64,000 nt of DNA from Oscillospiraceae bacterium (GCA_902786615.1 CADADE010000004.1:1-64000); one strand, 5' to 3'; shown: positions 47,849-57,548, counted from the stretch's first letter. The notes: a model not told the origin generated them from the sequence alone. A program made the numbers and translations.

Positions 47849-49933
47849 TCATTCGACTCCCCGATAGTACAGCCCGCGCGTCAGCACGTTCGGCTGGTAG
47901 TCGGACTGGCCGAGGTAGACCTTCGCCACCTCCAGGCATTCGCGGGGCGACTCGGTGGTAAACATCATGCGCATGCCCCAGAGGCCCGCGCCGTAGAGAT
48001 CCTCCGCCTTGTCGGCGAGGTAGAGCTTGTGGGCGTTGTAAATGACATTGCGGCAGCCGAACTCCTTGACCACCGGGAACACCGCGCCCATGCGGTCGGA
48101 CATCTGCGCCGGGGTCGAGCAGGTGCAGCGCCCGGAGGAATGGCGGATCACGCACTGATCCGACACCATGAGCGGGAGCCTGCCGTAGACGATCATCTCG
48201 GTATCGAGCGTCTTGGAGAGGTCCCGGATCTGGGCGATGCGAAGCTCAAAGGAGGCGGTAGCGGAGACAAAGCCCGCCTGGCGCACCATCTCCATGGTGA
48301 GGGAGTTAAAGACATTCAGGCCGAAGTCGCCCCGGATGCGCATGCCGACATTCTTTGCCAGCATCGCATGGCCGAGGTTTCCGACCAGCGCCTCGTTGAT
48401 GCCGAAGTCGAAGAGCTTTTCGAGCATCTCGCGCACATAGGGCTCCTCCTCGTCGGTGATGACGCGCGGCAGCACCGCCACCGGGATCGTGCCCCGCTCC
48501 TCAAAGGGCTCGAGCAGATCAAAATACTCGTTCATGACCGTAACGGGCACATAGAGATACTTCGGATGCAGGGCCGCAAGCTCCGGGGTGAGCTGCTCGG
48601 CCGAGAGCACCTGGAAGATCATGACGGGATCGACGCCGGGCGCGCTGCCCTTCGGCTTTGCGGGGATGCTGCCGACGCGCCGCTTCGGCGGCGTACCGCG
48701 CTGCTCGCTGAGATCGGCCACGAGGTTTCGCCTCAGCTCGTTGATGGCGGAGGCGGGCAGGAAGAGGCCCGGATCGGTCTGGGCCTTGTTCTCCACCACG
48801 TTGTAGGGCGTGCCGCCGGTTTTGAACATCTGGTCGGTGAGATAGGAGGGCGTCAGGCCCTGGCCGCGCGCCTTCTCCGGCACCCGGCCTGCGGCGACGG
48901 CCTTGTGCCCGTCGTCGTCAAAGGCGATGGCCCGGATGGGCTGGCCCTTCTCGGCCACAGTGTAAAAATGCACCGGCACGCGCCTCAGCTCGCCCTCGGA
49001 ATAGCCCTTGCGCGCCTCGTTGAAAAGCTGCTCGGTATCCCGGTCAGCCTCCCCGCGCACGCCGAACATGTCCTCGCGGTCGCCGTTGAAATAGCCCTGG
49101 GTGAAGCCCTGGCGTGAAAAAGCCCGCTCCAGATCAGCCATCTCCTCGGGCGTGGGCTGGCGGTGCTCCCGCAGGGCCTTGGAATAGATTTTTGTGACAA
49201 TGGCGGTGTACTCCGGCCGCTTCATGCGCCCCTCGATCTTGATGCAGGCGACCCCCGCGTCCTCGATCTCCTGGAGCCTGTCCACAAGGCAGTTGTCCTT
49301 GAGGGAGAGGGGATAGTCGTCCATGCGCCCGCCGAGAGAGTACTGCATGCGGCAGGGCTGGGCGCACATGCCGCGGTTGCCGCTGCGCTGGCCGATGAGG
49401 GCCGACATGTAGCACTGGCCCGAGTGGCAGAAGCACAGCGCCCCGTGGACGAAGACCTCCGTCTCGATGGGTGCGTTCTCGGTGATATAGCGGATCTGCT
49501 CAAGGCTCAGCTCCCTGGCCAGCACCGCCCGCGTCATGCCGAGCTCCGCCGCCGCCTCCACGCCCGCGAGGTTGTGGATCGACATCTGGGTGCTGGCATG
49601 CAGGGGAATATCCGGCAGGTACTGGCGGATGGCGGCGGCAAGACCCAGATCCTGGATGATGATGCCGTCGGTGCCCGTCTCGGAGGCGATGCGCGCCGCC
49701 TTCAGCGCATCCTCCACCTCCCGGTCGCCCACCAGGGTGTTGAGCGTGACATAGACCTTGCAGCCGCGGATATGACAGTAGCGCACCGCGCGCTCGTATT
49801 CCTCATCGGTAAAATTCTTTGCGCCGCGCCGGGCATTGAATTTGCCCATGCCCATATAGACGGCGTCCGCGCCGTTCTGCACCGCGGCGATCACAGCCTC
49901 GGGCGAGCCGGCGGGAGAAAGCAGTTCGATCAT
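47849..49933 (-). CDS. Peptidase U32 family protein with DUF3656 (RlhA-like)
   Basis: This 694-residue protein belongs to the U32 group of prephenate-dependent RNA hydroxylases; the long form with DUF3656 resembles RlhA, which hydroxylates 23S rRNA. It shows LLSPAGSPEAVIAAVQNGADAVYMG at residue 4, TLNTLV near 64, and the cysteine cluster CFCHSGQC...GMCAQPCRMQY near 170-195. The family iron-sulfur ligands and HASTQMSIHN are intact. DUF3656 and a C-terminal TIM-like half follow from about 370. The ATG at 49933 is nine bases from AAAGGA. Confidence 0.85.
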   Translation of the reverse strand: MIELLSPAGSPEAVIAAVQNGADAVYMGMGKFNARRGAKNFTDEEYERAVRYCHIRGCKVYVTLNTLVGDREVEDALKAARIASETGTDGIIIQDLGLAAAIRQYLPDIPLHASTQMSIHNLAGVEAAAELGMTRAVLARELSLEQIRYITENAPIETEVFVHGALCFCHSGQCYMSALIGQRSGNRGMCAQPCRMQYSLGGRMDDYPLSLKDNCLVDRLQEIEDAGVACIKIEGRMKRPEYTAIVTKIYSKALREHRQPTPEEMADLERAFSRQGFTQGYFNGDREDMFGVRGEADRDTEQLFNEARKGYSEGELRRVPVHFYTVAEKGQPIRAIAFDDDGHKAVAAGRVPEKARGQGLTPSYLTDQMFKTGGTPYNVVENKAQTDPGLFLPASAINELRRNLVADLSEQRGTPPKRRVGSIPAKPKGSAPGVDPVMIFQVLSAEQLTPELAALHPKYLYVPVTVMNEYFDLLEPFEERGTIPVAVLPRVITDEEEPYVREMLEKLFDFGINEALVGNLGHAMLAKNVGMRIRGDFGLNVFNSLTMEMVRQAGFVSATASFELRIAQIRDLSKTLDTEMIVYGRLPLMVSDQCVIRHSSGRCTCSTPAQMSDRMGAVFPVVKEFGCRNVIYNAHKLYLADKAEDLYGAGLWGMRMMFTTESPRECLEVAKVYLGQSDYQPNVLTRGLYYRGVE

Positions 49934-50019
49934 GATGGTTGTCCTTTTATCTCTATATAAATCAGCCTGTTTGCAGGTGAACATAAAAATACATGGTAAG
50001 TATATCACACCGGCAAGGC

Positions 50020-50048
50020 TTGCGGCAAGGGGATAATCGTGTTATAAT
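50020..50048 (+). promoter_or_regulatory. Extended -10 promoter of dnaD
   Basis: TTGCGG (50020-50025), 17 bp, and TGTTATAAT (-10 hexamer 50043-50048) precede the dnaD start by about 54 bases. Confidence 0.7.
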
Positions 50049-50101
50049 GATAAAGTACGTGAACTTGACGTTAACAAACCATGAACTTTGGAGGTGAGCA
50101 C

Positions 50102-51022
50102 ATGCAGGGTGAAGACACGGCCTTCGCCGTCTCCCGTGAGGAGGCGCAGCGCCTGATTGCCGCCCACGACGGCGACGTGGCCCTGCTGTGGCTCTTTCTG
50201 CGGCAAAGTCCCGGCGGCACGCTGGAGGATGCGGCGCGCGCCCTCTGCCGCACCCGGGCGGAGCTCGAAGCGGCGAGCGAGAAGCTGCAGCGGCTTTTGC
50301 CGACGGGCACGGGACCCGTCAAAGGCTCCGCATGTAAGGAAAAGGAGGCCGCGCCGCCGATTCCCGAGCCCGCGCAGGAGCTGCCCCAGTACACGTCGGA
50401 GGATCTGGTACAGCGCAGCCGGGAGGACGCGCGCTGGATCGGTCTGCTTGCCGAGGCGCAGCGGGTGCTGGGCCGCAAGCTGAACAGCAGCGAGCTCAAA
50501 ATGCTCTTCGGCCTCTACGACTATCTGGCCCTGCCGCCGGAGGTGCTGATGGTGCTGCTCCATTACTGCGTCGCAAACGCCCCCTCCGGCAACCCCCCCT
50601 CCATGCGCTTTATCGAGAAGGAGGGCTACGCCTGGGCAAACCGGGAGATCATGACGCTGGAGCAGGCCGAGGAATACATCGCCGAGAGCCAGCGGCAAAA
50701 AGAAGCGCTCGGCCGGACGGCAAAGCTTCTGAACATTGCGGGAAGGCCCCTGAGCAGCTCGGAAAAGAAGTTTCTCCTCGCCTGGTTCGGCATGGGCTTT
50801 GGGGAAGAGGCCATTGAACTTGCCTACGACCGGACGGTCACAAACACGGGCTCTCTCAAGTGGAAATATATGGACGGCATTCTCAAGAGCTGGCATAAAA
50901 AGGGTCTGCGCACGCCGGAGGAAATCCGCGACAAGGACGGTCAGGGCGCCAGGACGCGGGCGGGCAAGACCGAAGCCCCGCGCAACCTGGACAAGCTTCT
51001 GGACGATCTGAAGGGGATTTAA
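50102..51022 (+). CDS. dnaD: DnaD domain replication protein
   Basis: This 306-residue protein has an N-terminal winged-helix-like part (residues 1-75), a Pro/Glu linker, and two DnaD-type C-terminal domains near 120-190 (LGRKLNSSELKMLFGLYDYLALPPEVLMVLLHYC) and 205-275 (LSSSEKKFLLAWFGMGFGEEAIELAYDRTV...WKYMDGILKSW). DnaD proteins remodel DNA and help load helicase at replication start or restart. GGAGGTGAGCAC precedes the ATG. The helicase-loader gene follows after a repeat. Confidence 0.88.
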   Translation: MQGEDTAFAVSREEAQRLIAAHDGDVALLWLFLRQSPGGTLEDAARALCRTRAELEAASEKLQRLLPTGTGPVKGSACKEKEAAPPIPEPAQELPQYTSEDLVQRSREDARWIGLLAEAQRVLGRKLNSSELKMLFGLYDYLALPPEVLMVLLHYCVANAPSGNPPSMRFIEKEGYAWANREIMTLEQAEEYIAESQRQKEALGRTAKLLNIAGRPLSSSEKKFLLAWFGMGFGEEAIELAYDRTVTNTGSLKWKYMDGILKSWHKKGLRTPEEIRDKDGQGARTRAGKTEAPRNLDKLLDDLKGI

Positions 51023-51030
51023 GGCCCCGC

Positions 51031-51195
51031 AGAGGTTCGTTTCACAAAAATGCCATTGGGATATTTTTGCGAAACGAGAAGGTTTGCGGTCTGCTGCGCG
51101 CCGCTGAACCGCTTTGCGGCAACATTGGGGGGAACCCCTCAGTCACGGCGCGGACGGACACGCGCCGCGACAGCTCCCCTTTCAGGGGAGCCTAT
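51031..51195. repeat. Composite repeat (class 2 plus class 1) between dnaD and dnaC
   Basis: TTCGTTTCACAAAAATGCC...TTTTTGCGAAACGA and the following AGAAGGTTTGC are a decayed copy of the element at 13858-14036. A class-1 part follows: CCCCTCAGTCACGGCGCG...CGCGCCGCGAC and AGCTCCCCTTTCAGGGGAGC. It fills the 187-base gap inside an operon. Confidence 0.82.
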
Positions 51196-51209
51196 AAGGA
51201 AGTGATACT

Positions 51210-52208
51210 ATGTCATACGACGGAAAGCTCCTGGCCAGGGCCAGGGGAGAACTCGACAACATACGCGCGAAAAACCGCGAGGAAATGCAGCGCCGCTATG
51301 CCGCCGCCTGCGCGCGCATTCCGGAGCTCGCCGGGATCGACCGGCAGCTTCGCGCCCACATGGCAAAGCTCGTGCGCCTGACCATCGGGAAGGGGCCGGA
51401 TCTCAAGGAGCAGCTCGACAGCCTGCGCGAGCAGAACCTGGATCTGCAGATGCGCCGCGCCGAGCTTCTGACCGCGGCGGGCTTTGCCCCCGGCTATCTG
51501 GATGAGATCGTCTCCTGTCCCCTCTGCCGGGATACGGGACTGTATCAGGGGGGCATGTGCCGCTGCCTCGACAGGCTCTACAACCGGGAGCTCACGAAGG
51601 AACTCGGCACGCTCATGCGCCGGGGGGACGAGAGCTTTGAGCGCTTTGACCTCTCCCTCTACCCTGCGGAGCCAGACCCCGAGACGGGCCGCATCCCGCG
51701 CGAGGTAATGCGCATGGTGTCGGAGGCCTGCATGCGCTATGCGGAAAACTTTTCCGACACGTCCCGAAACCTGCTGTTTCAGGGCGACACGGGTCTCGGC
51801 AAGACCTATCTCTCCGCCTGCATCGCCCGCGTCGTGGCCGCGCGCGGCTTTTCCGTCTGCTATGACACGGCTTCCGCCGCGCTCGACAATTACGAAAAGG
51901 CCAAGTTCAACCGCGACACCGAGGAGGGCGCGGCCGCGGCAGTGCGCATCCGGCGCATGGAGAGCTGCGATCTCATGATCCTGGACGATCTCGGCACCGA
52001 GATGCCGACCCCCATGGCGCAGAGCGCTCTCTACACCCTGGTCAACAGCCGCCTTGTGAACGGGAAAAAGACCATTGTGAGCACGAACCTCACGAATGAC
52101 GAGCTCACAAAGCGCTATACCCCGCAGATCGCCTCGCGCATATTGGGCGAGTTTCAGTGCCTGCCCTTCCTGGGCGCGGACATCCGGCGGCTCAAACGCG
52201 GAAGCTAA
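51210..52208 (+). CDS. DnaC/DnaI-like helicase-loader ATPase
   Basis: This 332-residue AAA+ protein loads the replicative helicase. It has an N-terminal helical domain (residues 1-95), a CPLC...CRC zinc motif near 108-124, Walker A GDTGLGKTYLSACIA near 190, Walker B LMILDDLGTE near 258, and sensor/arginine-finger region STNLTNDELTKRYTPQIASRI near 290. GGAAGTGATACT precedes the ATG. Together with dnaD upstream it forms a helicase-loading unit like dnaB-dnaI of Bacillus. Confidence 0.9.
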   Translation: MSYDGKLLARARGELDNIRAKNREEMQRRYAAACARIPELAGIDRQLRAHMAKLVRLTIGKGPDLKEQLDSLREQNLDLQMRRAELLTAAGFAPGYLDEIVSCPLCRDTGLYQGGMCRCLDRLYNRELTKELGTLMRRGDESFERFDLSLYPAEPDPETGRIPREVMRMVSEACMRYAENFSDTSRNLLFQGDTGLGKTYLSACIARVVAARGFSVCYDTASAALDNYEKAKFNRDTEEGAAAAVRIRRMESCDLMILDDLGTEMPTPMAQSALYTLVNSRLVNGKKTIVSTNLTNDELTKRYTPQIASRILGEFQCLPFLGADIRRLKRGS

Positions 52209-52210
52209 AA

Positions 52211-52256
52211 AAATTCCGAAAAATCACTTGGATCGTGGTTTTTCGGAATTTTTATT
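52211..52256 (+). terminator. Terminator of the dnaD unit
   Basis: AAAAATTCCGAAAAA-T-CAC and GTG-G-TTTTTCGGAATTTTT form a stem of about 17 pairs followed by ATTT. Confidence 0.94.
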
Positions 52257-52301
52257 TATGGGTATCGGGTTTTAATCAGCTAACCCGACGTAAGCACTTG
52301 C

Positions 52302-52462
52302 CTCCCCCAGCCGCGAAGCGGCGTCTCGGGGGGAGGTGCCCCGAAGGGGCGGAGAGGGGGATGTCCTGCAAGCAGCTTGGGTGCAAGCGTGGCCCCTCTC
52401 AGTCACCAGTGTACGCACTGGTGCCAGCTCCCCCCGGCGGGGGGGAGCCAAGGCCCCCTTGT
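52302..52462. repeat. Dispersed palindromic repeat copy (CTCCCCC type)
   Basis: GCCTCCCCCAGCCGC-GAA-GCGGCGTC..GGGGGAGG, GCCCCGAAGGGGC, CACCAGTGTACGCACTGGTG and AGCTCCCCCCGGCGGGGGGGAGC are hairpins of the class-1 family in a diverged form. It lies between convergent genes. Confidence 0.82.
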
Positions 52463-52506
52463 TTGCACATTTGATGAGCTATGCCGATACGCATATTTTT
52501 ATTTTC

Positions 52507-53817
52507 TCATTCGCCAGTCTTGGGCTTGGGTTTGCCGTGATAATAGCGGCGGCGGTTGGGCTTGGGTCTGGCCCCCTCCTCCCGGACGGGATGCTCCGGG
52601 GCGCGGGCGGCCTCCTTTTTCGGCTGCTCGTCCGCGTTTGGCGCAGCCTCGGCTGCGTTGGCCCTGTCCTCCGTTCTCGCGCCTTTGCCGCGGTTCTTGC
52701 CGCCCCGATGGGAACGGCTGCCGTGGCCCTCCTTTGCAGCGGGCTTTTCCCCGTCCCGGTTCTCGTCTCTGCTCTCGGCTTTGGCCTCGGTCTTCCCCTC
52801 CGCGAGATGCGGCTTCTTGGGCCTGCGGCGGCGGGAGCTGCGGCGCTGCTCCTCCTCCGGGGCCTCGGCAGGGGTCTCGAGCAGGGCCGGATCGTGATAC
52901 TGCGGCTCGATAAACCAGGGGTTTTCCTCCGGCTCCTCGGCCTCGGCCTCCGGCTCGGGCACATAGCGGAAGGTGGAGACGGGCTTCTCCCCGTCCCGCG
53001 GTCTGCCGCCGGGGACGGCGCAAAGCTCGTTGGCCTTGTAAAGATGCAGGGAATCGTCCCCGTCGTCATCCAGCCGCACCTTCACGGTCTGGCGCAGGAG
53101 ATTGACCTGCACGGCGGTGCCGAAGCCGTCCCTGGTCTCCACAAAGGCCCCCTGCTTGGGCACCTTCTTGATGAGATCCTCATAGGCGTCCTGCTCATAG
53201 CGCAGGCAGCACATAAGCCTGCCGCAGCTGCCGGAGATTTTGGCGGGGTTGAGGGACAGGGACTGCACCTTCGCCATCTTGGTGGACACGGGCTGAAAAT
53301 CGTCCAGGAACTGGCTGCAGCAGTAGGGGCGGCCGCAGATGCCGATGCCGCCGATCATCTTGGCCTCGTCCCGCACGCCGATCTGCCGAAGCTCAATGCG
53401 GTTGCGGAAGATGCCCGCCAGATCCTTGACAAGCTCGCGGAAATCCACGCGCCCGTCGGAGGTGAAGAAGAACATGGTCTTCGTGCCCTCAAAGTTGCAC
53501 TCCACGTCCACAAGCTTCATGTCCAGGCCGTGCTTTGCGATCTTCTCCTGGCAGATGACAAAGGCCTCCTTCTCGCGCTTGACGTTGAGCTCGCAGATGC
53601 GCAGATCGTCCTTTGTGGCGATGCGCTGCACCGCGCGCAGGGGCTGGACGACAGCCGTGTCCATGACACTGTGGTTGCCGTGGGTGCAGTCGGCGATCTC
53701 GAGGCCCTTGGCGGTCTCCACGATCACCTTGTCCCCGGTGCGCACTTGCAGGCCGTTGGGGGAAAAGAAATAGCACTTACCCCGGTTTTTGAATTTGATG
53801 CTGACTACTTCAATCAA
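52507..53817 (-). CDS. ricT: PSP1 domain protein RicT (YaaT) with long basic tail
   Basis: This 436-residue protein has the RicT/YaaT core to about 270: VVSIKFKNRGKCYFF at the start, GIGICGRPYCCSQFL and SGSCGRLMCCLRYE near 158-205 carry the cysteines that bind [4Fe-4S] in the RicAFT complex. In Bacillus that complex tunes RNase Y and sporulation signalling. Residues 275-436 are a disordered tail rich in Glu, Arg, Lys and Pro, ending in NRRRYYHGKPKPKTGE, which is absent from short homologues and could bind RNA. It overlaps the holB stop by eight bases. Confidence 0.9.
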   Translation of the reverse strand: MIEVVSIKFKNRGKCYFFSPNGLQVRTGDKVIVETAKGLEIADCTHGNHSVMDTAVVQPLRAVQRIATKDDLRICELNVKREKEAFVICQEKIAKHGLDMKLVDVECNFEGTKTMFFFTSDGRVDFRELVKDLAGIFRNRIELRQIGVRDEAKMIGGIGICGRPYCCSQFLDDFQPVSTKMAKVQSLSLNPAKISGSCGRLMCCLRYEQDAYEDLIKKVPKQGAFVETRDGFGTAVQVNLLRQTVKVRLDDDGDDSLHLYKANELCAVPGGRPRDGEKPVSTFRYVPEPEAEAEEPEENPWFIEPQYHDPALLETPAEAPEEEQRRSSRRRRPKKPHLAEGKTEAKAESRDENRDGEKPAAKEGHGSRSHRGGKNRGKGARTEDRANAAEAAPNADEQPKKEAARAPEHPVREEGARPKPNRRRYYHGKPKPKTGE

Positions 53818-54622
53818 TGGTATTTCCTCTGTTTCCGTCGGGCAGGGCGTCCACCGCCAGAAGCCCGAATATTTGCTTGACGTTTGTGTTGACCTTCAGA
53901 TACGTTGTACCTTTGTCCGCGAGGGCGATGAGTCCCATCAGCGCGGCGCGGCTGAGACGCCCGTGCTTTTCCCGTGTACACAGCATGTCCGTTATAAGCG
54001 CGCGCAGGGCGTCCAAAAAAGCGGCGAGGGCCTGAGCGTCCAGGTTCTCGTTCCGGGCGCACCAGCGGAAGATCTGCGCGGCATCCCCGGTGTTTACAGC
54101 CTTGAGATAGCCCTTGGCAAGCTCCGCAGCCTCGTCCGTCACCGCACCGGCGTCCTCCCCCGTGAGCTTTACCAGTGCGCAGCGGGAGCGCACCGTCTCC
54201 AGAAGCTGCATGGGGCGCGTTGTGCAAAGCAGGAACACCGCGCCCGCGGGCGGCTCCTCCAGGAGCTTGAGGGCGGCGTTCTGGGCGGCGGGGTTCATGG
54301 TCTCCGCCTGCTCGATGATGTAGACCTTGCGCGCGGCCTCGTTTGGCAGGACGACGGCGTCCGCCGAGAGGGCGCGGATCTGATCGACGGTGATGAACTG
54401 CTTCTGCTTTCCCTTTTCGTCGGCAAGACGGGAGAGAGTGGTCACGTCCGGGTGGACGCCGGCGTGGACCTTCCGGCAGTCGCGGCAGACGCCGCAGGGC
54501 TTTTTCCCCGCGCCCGAGCACACCGCGGCGGCGGCAAGCTCCCGCGCCTTTTGCAGGGCCTGCTCCCCCGTGGGGGCGCAGATCAGGCTCGCGTGTGCGA
54601 TTCTGCCCTCCGCCTGTGCCAT
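53810..54622 (-). CDS. holB: DNA polymerase III delta' subunit
   Basis: This 270-residue clamp-loader subunit is shorter than the usual 310-340. It shows the delta' blocks HASLICAPTGEQALQKAREL near 9, the zinc module CSGAGKKPCGVCRDCRKV near 35-52, KVYIIEQAETMNPAAQNALKLLEEPP-type sequence near 97-123 (here AAQNAALKLLEEPPAGAVFLL), and TVRSRC near 143. The P-loop of gamma/tau is lacking, as expected. It is encoded with ricT, as holB and yaaT are in Bacillus. Confidence 0.9.
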   Translation of the reverse strand: MAQAEGRIAHASLICAPTGEQALQKARELAAAAVCSGAGKKPCGVCRDCRKVHAGVHPDVTTLSRLADEKGKQKQFITVDQIRALSADAVVLPNEAARKVYIIEQAETMNPAAQNAALKLLEEPPAGAVFLLCTTRPMQLLETVRSRCALVKLTGEDAGAVTDEAAELAKGYLKAVNTGDAAQIFRWCARNENLDAQALAAFLDALRALITDMLCTREKHGRLSRAALMGLIALADKGTTYLKVNTNVKQIFGLLAVDALPDGNRGNTID

Positions 54623-54715
54623 GTCCGCCCCGCCTTTCCTCGTTTCAAATCAAGATATTTTACCTTAAATCAGGCGACAAGTCAATGCAAAGGCTGATTT
54701 TTCATGCAATTGGCC

Positions 54716-54743
54716 TTGACAAGGGGCAAAAATCTGCTATACT
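54716..54743 (+). promoter_or_regulatory. Promoter of the metK leader
   Basis: TTGACA (54716-54721) and TATACT (54738-54743) have a 16-bp spacer. Transcription would begin about 11 bases before the riboswitch. Confidence 0.8.
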
Positions 54744-54758
54744 CAAGCTACAATTGAA

Positions 54759-54903
54759 TACCTTATCAAGAGTGGCGGAGGGAACGGCCCTGTGAAGCCC
54801 GGCAACCTGCAAAGCATGCAAGGTGCCAAATCCGGCGGTGAGACGAAAGATGAGGCTTGATTTCAGCTTTTTACGCGCCCCGGAACCGGGGCGCGTTTTT
54901 TAT
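54759..54903 (+). ncRNA. SAM-I (S-box) riboswitch with terminator
   Basis: The aptamer (about 54759-54858) has the S-box core: CTTATCAAGAGTGGCGGAGG, GGCCCTGTGAAGCCCGGCAACC, GGTGCCAAATCC and GAGACGAAAGATGAG. The expression platform is GCGCCCCGG-AA-CCGGGGCGC followed by GTTTTTTAT (54876-54903). SAM binding should favour the terminator and shut off metK, the gene that makes SAM. The 423-base gap from holB to metK holds this, its promoter and a repeat copy. Confidence 0.95.
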
Positions 54904-54905
54904 GA

Positions 54906-55006
54906 AGTGCCTCCCCCAGCCGCGCATGCGGCGTCCGGGGGAGGGGGACCGCTTCAGCGGTGGAAGGGGTCTGTATGTTTACCGACAGCTCCCCCAGTCT
55001 CCATCG
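54906..55006. repeat. Dispersed palindromic repeat copy inside the metK leader
   Basis: GCCTCCCCCAGCCGC-GCAT-GCGGCGTC-CGGGGGAGG and ACCGCTTCAGCGGT are followed by ACAGCTCCCCCAGT. It lies between the riboswitch terminator and the metK ribosome site, so it is part of the read-through mRNA. Confidence 0.8.
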
Positions 55007-55046
55007 TGCGCTGTAAGGAAAAATTCAGAACAGGAGGGCATAAAAA

Positions 55047-56231
<1,185 letters not shown>

Positions 56232-56241
56232 GGAAACGCCT

Positions 56242-56625
56242 GTGGAAAACGAACAGCAGATTTATCGCCATGACCACGGCGACGGCGTCGTCCACACGCA
56301 TGAGCTGGAGCCGGATCACACGCACGAGCACGAACATACCCACAGCCACGAGGGAGACCACATCCATCACCACGACCACGCCCAGACCAAGGCGGTAATC
56401 AACCGCCTCGCGCGGGCCATCGGGCATCTGGAATCCGTCAAACGCATGGTGGAGGAGGGGCGCGACTGTACCGAGGTACTGGTGCAGCTCGCTGCGGTGC
56501 GCTCCGCCCTGAACAGCACCGCGAAAATCATCCTCAAGGATCACATCGAGCACTGTATCGCCGGGGTCGAGAGCGGCGACCACGCCCTCGAAGAGCTCAA
56601 CGACGCCATAGATAAGTTCATTTAA
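56242..56625 (+). CDS. CsoR-family copper-type repressor with His-rich N-terminus
   Basis: This 127-residue protein has a four-helix CsoR/RcnR domain from residue 48 with the copper ligands Cys (EGRDC), His and Cys (DHIEHC), the Cys-His-Cys set typical of CsoR. The first 47 residues hold some 17 His in pairs (HTHEHEHTHSHEGDHIHHHDH), an extension unlike standard CsoR, which may store or pass metal. It starts at GTG 56242 after AAGGA and is co-transcribed with metK, an odd partnership. No copper exporter gene is next to it. Confidence 0.88.
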   Translation: MENEQQIYRHDHGDGVVHTHELEPDHTHEHEHTHSHEGDHIHHHDHAQTKAVINRLARAIGHLESVKRMVEEGRDCTEVLVQLAAVRSALNSTAKIILKDHIEHCIAGVESGDHALEELNDAIDKFI

Positions 56626-56626
56626 T

Positions 56627-56660
56627 GCAAAGAAGAGGAGCGCGGCTCCTCTTCTTTTCC
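56627..56660. terminator. Bidirectional terminator after the CsoR gene
   Basis: AAAGAAGAGGAGC-GCG-GCTCCTCTTCTTTT has a 13-bp stem and tails of T on either strand; it also ends the small minus-strand gene. Confidence 0.94.
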
Positions 56661-56830
56661 TATTGAATGTGTTCCTCGGTGAAATCATCCAGCACGCGAA
56701 AGCCCATCTCCCCCGGCTCCGCGATGGGGAACCTGGCGATGCCGACGCTGTCAAAGCGCGGGGCCAGGCGGGTCTCGGGGTCGAGGCGCGGATTCTCCGG
56801 CGGCTTGCGCTGCTTGTTCTTTTTGCTCAT
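56660..56830 (-). CDS. 56-aa hypothetical protein
   Basis: The peptide MSKKNKQRKPPENPRLDPETRLAPRFDSVGIARFPIAEPGEMGFRVLDDFTEEHIQ-type sequence is basic at the start, Pro-rich, and acidic at the end. It follows a very clear GGAGGTGC ribosome site and is too short for most tracks. No family is recognised. Its ribosome site sits in a 15-bp perfect hairpin (next feature), which suggests controlled translation. Confidence 0.7.
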   Translation of the reverse strand: MSKKNKQRKPPENPRLDPETRLAPRFDSVGIARFPIAEPGEMGFRVLDDFTEEHIQ

Positions 56831-56831
56831 G

Positions 56832-56878
56832 AAAAGCACCTCCCTGTACAGGCAGTATGCCCGCAGGGAGGTGCTTTT
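56832..56878 (-). promoter_or_regulatory. Hairpin that buries the ribosome site of the 56-aa gene
   Basis: On the minus strand AAAAGCACCTCCCTG pairs perfectly with CAGGGAGGTGCTTTT across 17 bases, and the ATG follows the right arm after one base. The GGAGGTG is thus double-stranded when the hairpin forms. It could also act as a terminator on the plus strand (TTTTAT tail). Confidence 0.75.
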
Positions 56879-56892
56879 ATGAGGGACACTTT

Positions 56893-57001
56893 CCAAGCTC
56901 CCTTTCGCAAAGGGAGCTGTCGCGGCGCGTGTCCGACCGCGCCGTGACTGAGGGATCGATCCCTCCGGCCTTCGGCCACCTCCCTTTCGCAAAGGGAGGT
57001 A
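56893..57001. repeat. Complete compact copy of the class-1 palindromic repeat
   Basis: This 109-base copy shows all modules without filler: AGCTCCCTTTCGCAAAGGGAGCT, GTCGCGGCGCG-TGTCCGAC-CGCGCCGTGAC, TGAGGGATC-GATCCCTCC, GGCCTTCGGCC and ACCTCCCTTTCGCAAAGGGAGGT. The terminal CTCCCTTT..AAAGGGAG hairpins make near-inverted ends, as in MITE-like elements. Confidence 0.9.
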
Positions 57002-57004
57002 TCA

Positions 57005-57481
57005 TTAGGTCATCTCCCTGATCTCACAGGAAATGGCGCCGTTGTCGAAAATAGTGACCAGGGCCCAGGTGAGACTGCTCCCCTTTCCCGCAGTACCGGG
57101 GTTTATAAGCGTCACGCCGCCGAGTTCTTCATAAAACGGCCTGTGCGTATGGCCGAAGAGGGCGAGCCGCGCCCCCTGCTCCTGCGCGGCGTAGACCAGC
57201 CAGTCCGCCTGATAGGCGCTCACGGAATAGAGATGCCCGTGGGTGAGAAAGGCCTTCACCGGGCCAAGCTCAACGAGCAGGCGCTCCGGGGCGAGGGGCG
57301 CATAGTCGCAGTTGCCGCACACCTGATACAGCGGGGTATCCGGGAAGGCCTGCCGCAGAAGCTGCGCGTCCCGGTCATGATCGCCGAGGTGGATGAGTAC
57401 GTCCGCCCGCGCCCCGCGCGCCGCCTCCAGCATGGGAAAATTGTTGCCGTGGGTATCGGAAAACACTGCCGCTCGGATCAT
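57005..57481 (-). CDS. YfcE/MJ0936-family metallophosphoesterase
   Basis: This 158-residue phosphodiesterase has the calcineurin-like metal motifs: FSDTHGN at residue 7, HLGDHDRDAQLL near 31, GNCDY near 56, LTHGHLY near 79 and FGHTHRP near 109. Such enzymes hydrolyse simple phosphodiesters; the natural substrate is unknown. GGGAGGCAGGAAAA precedes the ATG. Divergent from the small-gene cluster at 57549. Confidence 0.92.
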   Translation of the reverse strand: MIRAAVFSDTHGNNFPMLEAARGARADVLIHLGDHDRDAQLLRQAFPDTPLYQVCGNCDYAPLAPERLLVELGPVKAFLTHGHLYSVSAYQADWLVYAAQEQGARLALFGHTHRPFYEELGGVTLINPGTAGKGSSLTWALVTIFDNGAISCEIREMT

Positions 57482-57548
57482 TTTTCCTGCCTCCCGTCAT
57501 TTTTCTGCACCCTGTCGAATATAATATACCGAACGGAGGTGAGATGCA

